DNA of 12,873 nt from an uncultured Bacilli bacterium (GTDB lineage: Bacteria > Bacillota_I > Bacilli_A > RF39 > UBA660): assembly GCA_934088535.1 (NCBI GenBank), contig CAKOJC010000033.1:1-12873 (forward strand). The letters are read 5' to 3'. The notes under the pieces were generated by a model. That model worked only from the letters and a program-made list of their open reading frames with translations, ran no database searches and was not told the origin of the DNA. Shown here piece by piece: positions 1-6,910 of this stretch (position 1 is the first letter of the stretch; every line of letters starts with the position of its first letter). The translations under genes were made by a program, and so were the position numbers.

Positions 1-737
1 TCATTAATTATAAAGATATATCTATCTCTATTAGTTAAATCTTTTTCTATTATTATTTTAGAATCTTTAAAGTATTCAGTAGCAATATCTTTTATAAGAT
101 TTCCTTGCCACCATCCTATCTCAAAAGCAATTATAAACTTTTCATTTAGAAATGGATTAATATTAGATATTATTTTTTTATAGAAGCATAATCCATCTTC
201 ACTAGCAAATAACGCAATATTTGGTTCATACTTCTTAACTGATTCCATTATCTTTTCATCAATATCTATATATGGTGGGTTACTTATAACTATATCATAT
301 TTACCAGTTACTTCACTTAACATATCACTTTTAATAAACTTAATATCTAAGTTATTTTCTTTAGCATTAATTTTAGCAACTTCTAAAGCATCACCTGATA
401 TGTCAATAGCAGTCACATTAGAATCCAATTCTTTACCTAAAGCAATACTTATAGCTCCACTACCAGTACCTAAATCAAGAATATTAACTTTTTTATTAAA
501 TAGTATCTTTGAATAATTTATAGTCTTCTCTACTAAATATTCAGTCTCATATCTAGGTATTAATACATTTTCATTAACATTTATTTTATATCCATAAAAG
601 TTAACGTATCCTATTAAATATTGTATTGGATAACCTTCTAATAATCTTTGATAATCTTTATCTATATCTTTACTTACTTTAATTAATTCTTCACATTCAG
701 GACGACTAAATCCTAAAGACATTAATTTATTAATCAT
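1..737 (-). CDS. prmC: Peptide chain release factor N5-glutamine methyltransferase (partial, 3' end outside window)
   Basis: Methylates the GGQ glutamine of release factors using S-adenosylmethionine, which improves peptide release at stop codons. 245 codons are visible and the frame is still open at the edge. Seen: an IQYLIG block (residues 38-43), LIPRYETE (59-66; the family usually has RPETE), SAM motif I DLGTGSG (88-94), and the catalytic NPPY (153-156). The last visible residues, NRDRYIFIIN, match the usual C-terminal end of the family, so only a few residues should be missing. The start ATG (735-737) overlaps the end of prfA by 8 nt, suggesting translational coupling to its own substrate's gene; an in-frame ATG at 720-722 is the alternative. 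The N-terminal helical domain is short: about 37 residues precede the IQYLIG block, against roughly 70-75 in typical homologues. Confidence 0.93.
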   Translation of the reverse strand, partial: MINKLMSLGFSRPECEELIKVSKDIDKDYQRLLEGYPIQYLIGYVNFYGYKINVNENVLIPRYETEYLVEKTINYSKILFNKKVNILDLGTGSGAISIALGKELDSNVTAIDISGDALEVAKINAKENNLDIKFIKSDMLSEVTGKYDIVISNPPYIDIDEKIMESVKKYEPNIALFASEDGLCFYKKIISNINPFLNEKFIIAFEIGWWQGNLIKDIATEYFKDSKIIIEKDLTNRDRYIFIIN

Positions 738-1791
738 TATGTTCTTCAAGTCTCATTCTTTCATCTTCAGCTATCAATGCATTAATTAAGTCTTCTAAGT
801 CACCTTCCATAATCTTATCTAAATGCATTACTGTATAGTTAATTCTATGATCAGTAAGTCTATTTTGTGGATAATTATATGTTCTTATCTTTTCAGCTCT
901 GTCTCCTGTACCTATTTTACTTCTTCTTTCATTACCAAGTTTTTCATCTTGTTCTCTTTGTTTTAAATCATAAAGTCTTGTCTTTAATATTTGAAGTGCT
1001 CTTTCTTTATTCTTTATTTGACTTCTTTCTACTTGGCAATAAACTATTATACCAGTTGGTATATGTGTAACTCTAACCGCAGAGTCTGTAGTATTAACAC
1101 ATTGTCCTCCAGCTCCACTACTACGAGTTATATCTATTCTTATATCACTATCTTTTATTTCTACATCTATTTCTTCTGCTTCTGGCATAACTAATACTGT
1201 CGCAGTACTTGTATGTACTCTACCAGCAGATTCAGTTTCAGGTACTCTTTGAACTCTATGAGCACCACTTTCATACTTAAGTTTTGAATAAACACTTTCT
1301 CCACTAAGCATAAATTCTATTTGAGAATATCCTCCACTTTCACCAGGTACTTCATGAGTTACTTCAAGCTTCCATCCTTGCTTTTCAGCATATTTAGTAT
1401 ACATTCTAAATAAGTCTCCAGCAAAGATATTAGCTTCATCTCCTCCAGCGGCACCACGAATCTCAATGATAACATTCTTTTCATCATTAGGATCCTTAGG
1501 TAAAAGCATTATTTTTAATTTATTTTCTAATGTTTCTTTTTCTTTATGTAAATTATCTATTTCTTCTAAAGCAAACTCTTTCATTTCAGGATCTTTGCTC
1601 ATTTCTTTAGCAGCCTCTATATCATCTAAAACAGTATTATACTTTTTATAAGCTTCTACTACTGGTTCAATAGAATTTTTTTGCTTAGATATAGTTTGCA
1701 TCTTTTTATAATCGTTATATACTTCTGGTTTTAATAATTCATCACATAAATTATTATATCTTTCTTGTATTATCTCTAATCTTTCTTTCAT
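730..1791 (-). CDS. prfA: Peptide chain release factor 1
   Basis: Class I release factor that recognises UAA and UAG in the ribosomal A site and triggers hydrolysis of peptidyl-tRNA. At 353 aa it has normal family length. Seen: N-terminal helical domain (about 1-100), RGAAGGDEAN (112-121), the codon-reading tripeptide of the PxT type as PET (184-186) within HRVQRVPETE, the catalytic GGQ loop (228-230) followed by CVNTTDSAVR, and the conserved IGTGDRAEKIRTYN block near the C-terminus. RF2 is ruled out by the PxT tripeptide in place of SPF. A GGGAGG ribosome binding site lies at 1796-1801, 4 nt before the start. The gene follows rpoE by 36 nt with no terminator between them, and overlaps prmC by 8 nt. 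Confidence 0.98.
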   Translation of the reverse strand: MKERLEIIQERYNNLCDELLKPEVYNDYKKMQTISKQKNSIEPVVEAYKKYNTVLDDIEAAKEMSKDPEMKEFALEEIDNLHKEKETLENKLKIMLLPKDPNDEKNVIIEIRGAAGGDEANIFAGDLFRMYTKYAEKQGWKLEVTHEVPGESGGYSQIEFMLSGESVYSKLKYESGAHRVQRVPETESAGRVHTSTATVLVMPEAEEIDVEIKDSDIRIDITRSSGAGGQCVNTTDSAVRVTHIPTGIIVYCQVERSQIKNKERALQILKTRLYDLKQREQDEKLGNERRSKIGTGDRAEKIRTYNYPQNRLTDHRINYTVMHLDKIMEGDLEDLINALIAEDERMRLEEHND

Positions 1792-1827
1792 ATTTCCTCC
1801 CTTTATTAAATATTTAAGAAAGTATCG

Positions 1828-2274
1828 CTACAAGTCAGATTCGTCTTCATATCCTTCATCAACAATAACTAAATCCCTTAAGTCATCGTCAGTATCATCA
1901 TCTTCAGTTTCATCAATATCATCATAGAAGTCACTTTCATGTTCTTCCATATCTTCTTCTTTTTCTTCAAGAGTATCTTCATCATCTTCAAGTTCTTCTT
2001 CAAGTTCCTTAATATTGATTTCAGCAGTATGATTCTCTCTTAAATCCCAATATCCTTTTTCAAGTTGAATAAATCTCTTTTCAGTCGCAAGTAATGCAAA
2101 GAAATCAGCTATTTGATTTTCAAATGCATCCTCACCAAGATTAAGTTCATCACATATTATCTTAAATATGTCATTGATCTTCATCTTTTTTCCTTTTTCT
2201 TTTAATATTATATATGCAATGTCATCAAATGGCATTGTTTCTAACTCTTCTTTACTTACAGTTTTAAATTTCAT
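1828..2274 (-). CDS. rpoE: DNA-directed RNA polymerase subunit delta
   Basis: Accessory subunit of RNA polymerase in Gram-positive bacteria that promotes core recycling and affects promoter selectivity. At 148 aa it is slightly shorter than the Bacillus protein. Seen: a compact N-terminal HARE-HTH domain (about 10-80, ending GYWDLRE) followed by a highly acidic, probably disordered tail (about 85-148) made largely of Asp and Glu, which is the family's characteristic design. The tail ends with a small hydrophobic patch, LVIVDEG. An AAGGAGG ribosome binding site lies at 2286-2292, 11 nt before the start, and a sigma-A type promoter lies just upstream. In Bacillus rpoE sits beside pyrG; here it heads a unit with prfA and prmC. 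The stop is TAG. Confidence 0.93.
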   Translation of the reverse strand: MKFKTVSKEELETMPFDDIAYIILKEKGKKMKINDIFKIICDELNLGEDAFENQIADFFALLATEKRFIQLEKGYWDLRENHTAEINIKELEEELEDDEDTLEEKEEDMEEHESDFYDDIDETEDDDTDDDLRDLVIVDEGYEDESDL

Positions 2275-2312
2275 TATTTATTAAGCCTCCTTAAGACTAT
2301 TTTTTCTTTCCC

Positions 2313-2341
2313 TTAAAATTATACATATTTTTTTATATAAA
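2313..2341 (+). promoter_or_regulatory. Possible promoter of the PBP gene, overlapping the rpoE promoter
   Basis: On the plus strand, TTAAAA (2313-2318) and TATAAA (2336-2341) are spaced 17 nt apart, and would start transcription near 2348, about 46 nt before the PBP start codon. The boxes are imperfect and the region is very AT-rich, so this is a weak call. If real, it occupies almost the same DNA as the divergent rpoE promoter. A TTTACA at 2360-2365 is an alternative -35 but has no good partner. Confidence 0.35.
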
Positions 2342-2345
2342 TCAA
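2318..2345 (-). promoter_or_regulatory. Sigma-A type promoter of rpoE-prfA-prmC
   Basis: On the minus strand, a -35 box TTGATT (2340-2345) and a perfect -10 box TATAAT (2318-2323) are separated by 16 nt. The predicted start, near 2311, leaves a leader of about 35-40 nt containing a strong AAGGAGG site. Recognised by consensus only. Confidence 0.75.
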
Positions 2346-2393
2346 GTATTTTTTATAGATTTACAATACATAATAATTAATGGTGTAAATGAT

Positions 2394-4328
2394 ATGAAAA
2401 AATTACTATTATTAACTAAAATATTTATATTCACATTTTTCTCTATTATTATAATAATTTTAAGTCTTTATGCTTATGCTTTTATCACACCTAAGTTCAA
2501 TATTAATACAAGTAAGAGTATAACTTATTATGATAAATATGGTAATGATTTATTCCAAGAAAGAGAAAAAAATGATTATGTAGAACTTTCTAACATTAGT
2601 GACTATGTTAAAAATGCTATTGTATCTATTGAAGATAAAAACTTTTATAATCATAAAGGTTTTGACTATTTAAGAATAGCTAAAGCTATGTTTGTAAATT
2701 TAAAAAGTAAAAAAATTAAAGAAGGAGCCTCTACTATTTCTCAACAATATATAAAGAATTTATATTTAACTTTTGATAAAACATGGGAAAGAAAAATACA
2801 AGAAGCTCTTCTTACTTTAGAATTAGAAACACATTATTCAAAGAATGAAATACTTGAAGGATATTTAAATACTATAGATTTTGGCGCTGGTAATTATGGA
2901 ATTAAAGAAGCAAGCAAATATTATTTTAATAAAGAGCCCAAAGATTTAACTCTTGCTGAAGCTTCAATTATAGTTGGAATACCTAAAAATCCAAGTTATT
3001 ATAACCCGATAGCTCATTACGAAAATGCAAAAGATAGACAAAAAGATGTACTTTCTAGTATGGTTAAAAATAAATTAATTTCTACTGATGAAATGAATAA
3101 AGCATATAATGAGGAATTAAAATTATATGGAAAGAATGATAAAGTTGAGCTATCAAGTATATATTATTACAAAGATGCTGTGTTAAAAGAACTTTCAAAC
3201 ATAAAAGAAATACCATCATCTCTATTAGATATGGAAGGTCTTAAAATATACACTAATCTTGATAAAGATGTACAAAAAAACTTAGAAAATAACATTGATA
3301 AAGAAATGAAAGACACTACTTTACAGGTAGCATCTGTAGTAATAACGCCAACAAATGGTAAAATAGTTGCTCTTATTGGTGGAAAAGATTATTCATTATC
3401 AGAGTACAATAGAGCATACTCTTCAAAAAGACAAGTCGGATCTACTATAAAGCCATTTCTTTATTATAGTGCTCTTGAAAATGGATTTACCCCATCAAGC
3501 ACATTTTTAAGCGAAAGAACAACATTTAATTTAGGAGACACTATGTATTCTCCAAGAAATGCAGGAAATATCTACGCTAATAAAAATATTTCCATGTTAT
3601 CAGCTATTGCATATTCAGATAATATTTATGCTATGAAAACACATCTCTTTTTAGGAACAGATATGCTATCTAAAACAATAAAACGTGTTGGTATCAGAAC
3701 AGAAGTAAAAGAAAATGCATCTTCTGCTCTAGGTACAACTGAAATAAATATGATAGACTTCTCTAATGGATTTATTACTCTTGCCAACGAAGGTAAACAT
3801 GAAAGTCCACATCTAATTGAAAAAGTAACCGACAATACAGGTAAAATACTTTATGAATATAAATATAACGAAGATTATGTATTAAATAAAAAATACGTAT
3901 ATATTCTAAACAACTTATTAACATCAACTTATAATTATAGTCTTATTAATTATACTTCTCCAACACTGGTTAGCATAGGAAATGAATTAAAAGGCAAATA
4001 TGCAGCTAAGAGTGGTAGTACATCAACAGATTATTGGACTGTTGGATACAATAAAGACTATTTAATGCTTGTTTGGGCCGGAAATGATGATAATACTGAT
4101 GTAAAGTCAAAAGACTCTAAAATAACTAAAAAAATATGGGCAAAAACAATTACATCTATTAAAGATAATAAAAATGAATGGTATGAAATACCTAAAGGAA
4201 TAACAGCTTCATCTATTGATTCTATAAGTGGTGAATCAAGTAGTAAAGGCTTTGTCTGCTACTATGAAAAAGGATCAGAACCAACATATGATATAAATTT
4301 TTCCAATATAAAAGACTCTTTAAATTAA
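2394..4328 (+). CDS. Bifunctional class A penicillin-binding protein (PBP1A family)
   Basis: Polymerises glycan strands from lipid II and cross-links stem peptides at the outer face of the membrane. 644 aa. Seen: one N-terminal membrane anchor (about 9-32); a GT51 transglycosylase domain with catalytic Glu80 in SIEDKNFYNH, EGASTISQQ (110-118) and the ILEGYLN helix (153-159); then a transpeptidase domain with S350-TIK (nucleophile Ser350, Lys353), SDN (408-410) and KSG (539-541), where KTG is usual. The protein ends soon after the transpeptidase domain with none of the long C-terminal extensions found in PonA-type enzymes. The start is supported by a GGTG site 8 nt upstream and an ideal MKKLLLLTK anchor start. 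It is the only plus-strand gene, isolated between a divergent promoter region and a two-way terminator. Confidence 0.95.
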   Translation: MKKLLLLTKIFIFTFFSIIIIILSLYAYAFITPKFNINTSKSITYYDKYGNDLFQEREKNDYVELSNISDYVKNAIVSIEDKNFYNHKGFDYLRIAKAMFVNLKSKKIKEGASTISQQYIKNLYLTFDKTWERKIQEALLTLELETHYSKNEILEGYLNTIDFGAGNYGIKEASKYYFNKEPKDLTLAEASIIVGIPKNPSYYNPIAHYENAKDRQKDVLSSMVKNKLISTDEMNKAYNEELKLYGKNDKVELSSIYYYKDAVLKELSNIKEIPSSLLDMEGLKIYTNLDKDVQKNLENNIDKEMKDTTLQVASVVITPTNGKIVALIGGKDYSLSEYNRAYSSKRQVGSTIKPFLYYSALENGFTPSSTFLSERTTFNLGDTMYSPRNAGNIYANKNISMLSAIAYSDNIYAMKTHLFLGTDMLSKTIKRVGIRTEVKENASSALGTTEINMIDFSNGFITLANEGKHESPHLIEKVTDNTGKILYEYKYNEDYVLNKKYVYILNNLLTSTYNYSLINYTSPTLVSIGNELKGKYAAKSGSTSTDYWTVGYNKDYLMLVWAGNDDNTDVKSKDSKITKKIWAKTITSIKDNKNEWYEIPKGITASSIDSISGESSSKGFVCYYEKGSEPTYDINFSNIKDSLN

Positions 4329-4342
4329 GAGTCTATTTTTTT
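4313..4342. terminator. Bidirectional intrinsic terminator between PBP and SPFH genes
   Basis: An 8-bp perfect inverted repeat, AGACTCTT (4313-4320) and AAGAGTCT (4327-4334), has a 6-nt loop. On the plus strand it is followed by a run of seven T (4336-4342); on the minus strand by a short T-rich tail. It includes the PBP stop codon and ends at the SPFH stop codon, so it can serve both convergent genes. Confidence 0.85.
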
Positions 4343-5498
4343 ATTCTTCTATTTTAGTTCCACAATTACTACAGAACTTACCAACAGCTATTTCTCCACA
4401 TTTAGGACATTTCTTTGGTTCAGGTACATCTTCAACTTTAACTTCTTCATTATTAAATATTGTGCCCATTTCAGGTTGATTAGTTTCTGGTTTATAACCG
4501 TTTACATCAGTACCATTATTAATAGCACCCATCATATTATTAACAGCTCCAGTAGCCATATTCATACCCATGAATCCCATCATAGCACCATTTTCATTAG
4601 AAGATGCATTTCTTAAAGCATCAGCAGAAGCACTAGCTATTAATCCAGATTGTAAATTCTTATTTGAGAATATAGTAGCTTCATCAATCTTATTTACTTT
4701 AACCATAGATTCATCAGTAAGATTAATATCTCCAATAGCTACATCTACTACTTCTAAACCAAAATTCTTTTTCCAAGAATCATCTAAACATACATTCATT
4801 TCTTCAGAAATATCACCATTATATAGACCAATATCTCCAAAAGATACTTTATGTTTTCTCATAACAACAGTAATTGCTTGAGTTAATTTTTCAATAAATT
4901 TAGATTGTAATTGACTACCAATAACATCTTCATAATAAACAGTATCAGCAGCATTAGCTCCTATAACACTATTTACTAACATAATTGGATCAGCTACTTT
5001 AAAAGCATATTCTCCAAAGAATGTAACTTCTAACATACCATATTTTTCATCAGTAATCTTTCTAGGTTGTGGTGAACCAAATTTATTACCCGCGATAGTT
5101 AATAGATTTACATAATAAACTCTTTGGTCCTTAGCAGTTTGTCCTCCATATGTAAAACGTTTTCCAATAGTCTTAAATGTATCTATAATTCCTTTTCCAA
5201 GACCACCAGTAAATATACTAGGTTCACTACTAGTATCAAAATAGAATGTACCTGCATCTGCAGTAAATTCCTTTATTTCTCCATTTTCAATAAGCATCAT
5301 TGCCATACCTTGAGGTACTACAATAGTACTTCCATTAGTAATAATACCATCACTTGGATTGCTATTACCATTTCCATGATTAACAATTCCTCTTTGTATT
5401 AATACATTTTTTGCAATAGTAGGACAAGTCACAAACTCTTTAAATTGATCTCCAAGAGCAGTAGTAGTAGCCCCTGATAATGCTTTTATTAATCCCAT
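4341..5498 (-). CDS. SPFH domain protein with C-terminal zinc ribbon (YdjI / 'virion core' type)
   Basis: 385 aa, matching the architecture of the YdjI-like family sometimes labelled virion core protein: an N-terminal SPFH (stomatin/prohibitin/flotillin-like) region (about 25-265), a Gly/Ala/Met/Asn-rich helical stretch (about 285-330), a linker, and a C-terminal zinc ribbon with Cys364, Cys367, Cys376 and Cys379 (CPKC...CSNCG). No signal peptide or transmembrane segment is evident; SPFH proteins usually form membrane-associated assemblies. In Bacillus, YdjI works with membrane-stress proteins, but none of those partners is nearby, so the role here is open. The MGLIKAL start is usual for the family and is preceded by GAGG (5507-5510). 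It has its own extended -10 promoter and flanking terminators, so it is probably monocistronic. Family call firm, function not. Confidence 0.85.
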   Translation of the reverse strand: MGLIKALSGATTTALGDQFKEFVTCPTIAKNVLIQRGIVNHGNGNSNPSDGIITNGSTIVVPQGMAMMLIENGEIKEFTADAGTFYFDTSSEPSIFTGGLGKGIIDTFKTIGKRFTYGGQTAKDQRVYYVNLLTIAGNKFGSPQPRKITDEKYGMLEVTFFGEYAFKVADPIMLVNSVIGANAADTVYYEDVIGSQLQSKFIEKLTQAITVVMRKHKVSFGDIGLYNGDISEEMNVCLDDSWKKNFGLEVVDVAIGDINLTDESMVKVNKIDEATIFSNKNLQSGLIASASADALRNASSNENGAMMGFMGMNMATGAVNNMMGAINNGTDVNGYKPETNQPEMGTIFNNEEVKVEDVPEPKKCPKCGEIAVGKFCSNCGTKIEE

Positions 5499-5530
5499 AA
5501 CGATTACCTCTTTTCTATAGTTCTAAATTA

Positions 5531-5558
5531 ATTATAACATTTATATTTTCTTAGTAAA
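5531..5558 (-). promoter_or_regulatory. Extended -10 promoter of the SPFH gene
   Basis: On the minus strand, -35 TTTACT (5553-5558), a 16-nt spacer and a perfect TATAAT (5531-5536) carrying the extended -10 element TG one base upstream (5538-5539). The start would be near 5524, leaving a leader of about 25 nt with a GAGG site. Confidence 0.75.
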
Positions 5559-5586
5559 TATTTTTTTATTTTAAAATGTAAAGTAA

Positions 5587-5607
5587 AACACACTACATAG
5601 GTGTGTT
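5587..5607 (-). terminator. Probable terminator at the end of parB
   Basis: A 7-bp perfect inverted repeat, AACACAC and GTGTGTT on the minus strand, with a 7-nt loop that overlaps the parB TAG stop. It is followed by a T-rich but interrupted tail (TTTTACTTT), so termination may be partial. Confidence 0.6.
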
Positions 5608-6831
5608 CTTATTAATTTCAATAACAATTTGATATTTATCAGTTAAATCTACTTCACTAGTTTCAATCAAACTACTAACTTCAGATAAACTACTAACAAA
5701 ATCTCTAACTTTATTAATTACCTTTGGTAAATCAACTTCACCATATTCATTAAGTAATGAATTTTCATCGACTTTATCCTCTTCTTCCTCTTGTTCTTCT
5801 GGAAATTTATATGGATTAAAGTAAGGTTCATTAGGCTTAACTACTGGCTCACCTGGTTGTTCATAATTATTAGTAAATTCTACTGGTTCAGTTTCAGGCT
5901 TCTCAAATGTATTAACATCATTATTTGTATTTTCACTTATAAATGGTGTTTCCATACTACTTGGCATTTCACTAGTACTTTGATTTATATTTTGAACACT
6001 AGTATTTTCATTAGTTCTCTGAAATGGATTTATTATTTCAGTATCATCAGTATATTCAGTCAATGTAGATGTTTCTGGCTCAATAGATACCACATCAGGT
6101 ACTTTTATATCTAAATACTCTTCTACTGGATTATTACCAATAACTTGTTCCTTTGATTCAACAATTGGTTCTGGTTTTAAGAACTTTTGAATATCAGCTG
6201 GTAATTCTTCTTTTTCGATTTTATCTTTATTCAATAATTCACTAACTGCTTCTTCTGTTTGTCTAACAGTTAATTTTTCGCTAGTAATTCTATGTAACAA
6301 ACTCTTTTGTAAATCTTCATTATTAAGTGATAATAAACTTCTAGCATGTCTTTCAGATATTCTATTATATAAAAGAGCATCTTGCACTTCTTTTGGTAAA
6401 TTCAAAAGTCTCATTTTATTAGCTACTGCTGATTGACTTATTCCAAGCTTAATAGCTATATCTTCTTGAGTAAAACCTCTATCCATTAGTTTTTTATAAG
6501 ATTGAGCTTCCTCAATAACAGATAAATTCTTTCTTTGAAGGTTTTCAAGTAAAGCTATTTCAGCACTAGTATTATCATCTGTATTATTTATAATAGCAGG
6601 AATCTTTTTAAGACCAGCAATACAAGAAGCTTTATATCTTCTTTCACCTGCAATTATTTCATATTTTTCTCCAATACTTCTAAGCACTATAGGTTGAATT
6701 ACACCATATTTAATAATAGAATTAGCAAGTTCATTTAATTCTTTTTCATCAAAAGCAAGCCTTGGTTGAAATCTATTAGGTATAATATCTTCAACAGGTA
6801 TATAATAAATTTTATCTTTATTCTCGTCCAT
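5593..6831 (-). CDS. parB: ParB/Noc family DNA-binding partition or nucleoid-occlusion protein
   Basis: CTP-dependent DNA clamp family acting in chromosome segregation (ParB/Spo0J) or nucleoid occlusion (Noc). Seen: IIPNRFQPR (16-24), CTP-binding motifs GVIQP (43-47), GERRYKA (62-68) and ENLQR (96-100), then a helix-turn-helix (about 119-143) with QSAVANKMRLLNLP, and ERHARSL (160-166). The HTH wording and the position right after rsmG resemble Noc, but the N-terminus (MDENKDKIYY) lacks the amphipathic membrane-targeting helix of Noc. At 412 aa it is over 100 residues longer than Bacillus Noc or Spo0J, owing to a Pro/Glu/Asn/Thr-rich, probably disordered linker (about 205-355) before a small C-terminal domain (about 364-412). 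No parA lies beside it. It has its own promoter. I cannot decide between ParB and Noc roles. Confidence 0.9.
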   Translation of the reverse strand: MDENKDKIYYIPVEDIIPNRFQPRLAFDEKELNELANSIIKYGVIQPIVLRSIGEKYEIIAGERRYKASCIAGLKKIPAIINNTDDNTSAEIALLENLQRKNLSVIEEAQSYKKLMDRGFTQEDIAIKLGISQSAVANKMRLLNLPKEVQDALLYNRISERHARSLLSLNNEDLQKSLLHRITSEKLTVRQTEEAVSELLNKDKIEKEELPADIQKFLKPEPIVESKEQVIGNNPVEEYLDIKVPDVVSIEPETSTLTEYTDDTEIINPFQRTNENTSVQNINQSTSEMPSSMETPFISENTNNDVNTFEKPETEPVEFTNNYEQPGEPVVKPNEPYFNPYKFPEEQEEEEDKVDENSLLNEYGEVDLPKVINKVRDFVSSLSEVSSLIETSEVDLTDKYQIVIEINKNTPM

Positions 6832-6861
6832 AATCTCTATCCTTTTTTCCTACTATATATT

Positions 6862-6881
6862 CATTTTAAAGCATTTTAAAG
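6862..6881. repeat. Perfect 2 x 10-bp tandem repeat in the parB promoter
   Basis: CATTTTAAAG occurs twice back to back (6862-6871 and 6872-6881), one helical turn apart, covering the -10 box and most of the spacer. Confidence 0.8.
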
Positions 6882-6891
6882 ATTTTATCAA
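6863..6891 (-). promoter_or_regulatory. Promoter of parB
   Basis: On the minus strand, -35 TTGATA (6886-6891), a 17-nt spacer and -10 TAAAAT (6863-6868). A second copy of the same -10 hexamer lies exactly 10 bp upstream inside the spacer (6873-6878). The parB ribosome binding site AAAGG lies at 6841-6845, 9 nt before the start. Confidence 0.65.
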
Positions 6892-6906
6892 GTTAATAAC
6901 TAGATA
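6886..6906. repeat. 21-bp near-perfect palindrome over the parB -35 box
   Basis: Centred on 6896, nine of ten base pairs are symmetrical (TATC and AGTTA on the left, TAACT and GATA on the right; the single mismatch is 6890/6902). It spans the -35 hexamer and lies just after the rsmG stop. No T-run follows it on the minus strand, so it does not look like a terminator; an operator is possible. Confidence 0.5.
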
Positions 6907-6910
6907 TTTA

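Noticed and set aside
867..1194. Plus-strand open frames opposite prfA
   Set aside because: They lie wholly within prfA on the other strand, encode low-complexity Tyr/Phe/Ser-rich sequence typical of antisense readings in AT-rich genes, and have no convincing ribosome binding site.
3626..3835. Minus-strand open frame opposite the PBP
   Set aside because: Falls inside the transpeptidase domain coding region and shows no motif or start signal.
4570..5402. Plus-strand open frames opposite the SPFH gene
   Set aside because: Antisense shadows of a well-recognised gene, with no family resemblance.
4341..5498. Prophage or virus origin for the 'virion core' type protein
   Set aside because: The label is historical for an SPFH/zinc-ribbon family common in bacterial chromosomes; no phage genes are nearby and base use matches the neighbours.
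6886..6906. Terminator after rsmG
   Set aside because: The palindrome could form a hairpin, but no T-run follows on the minus strand and it overlaps the parB -35 box, so it is better treated as a possible operator.
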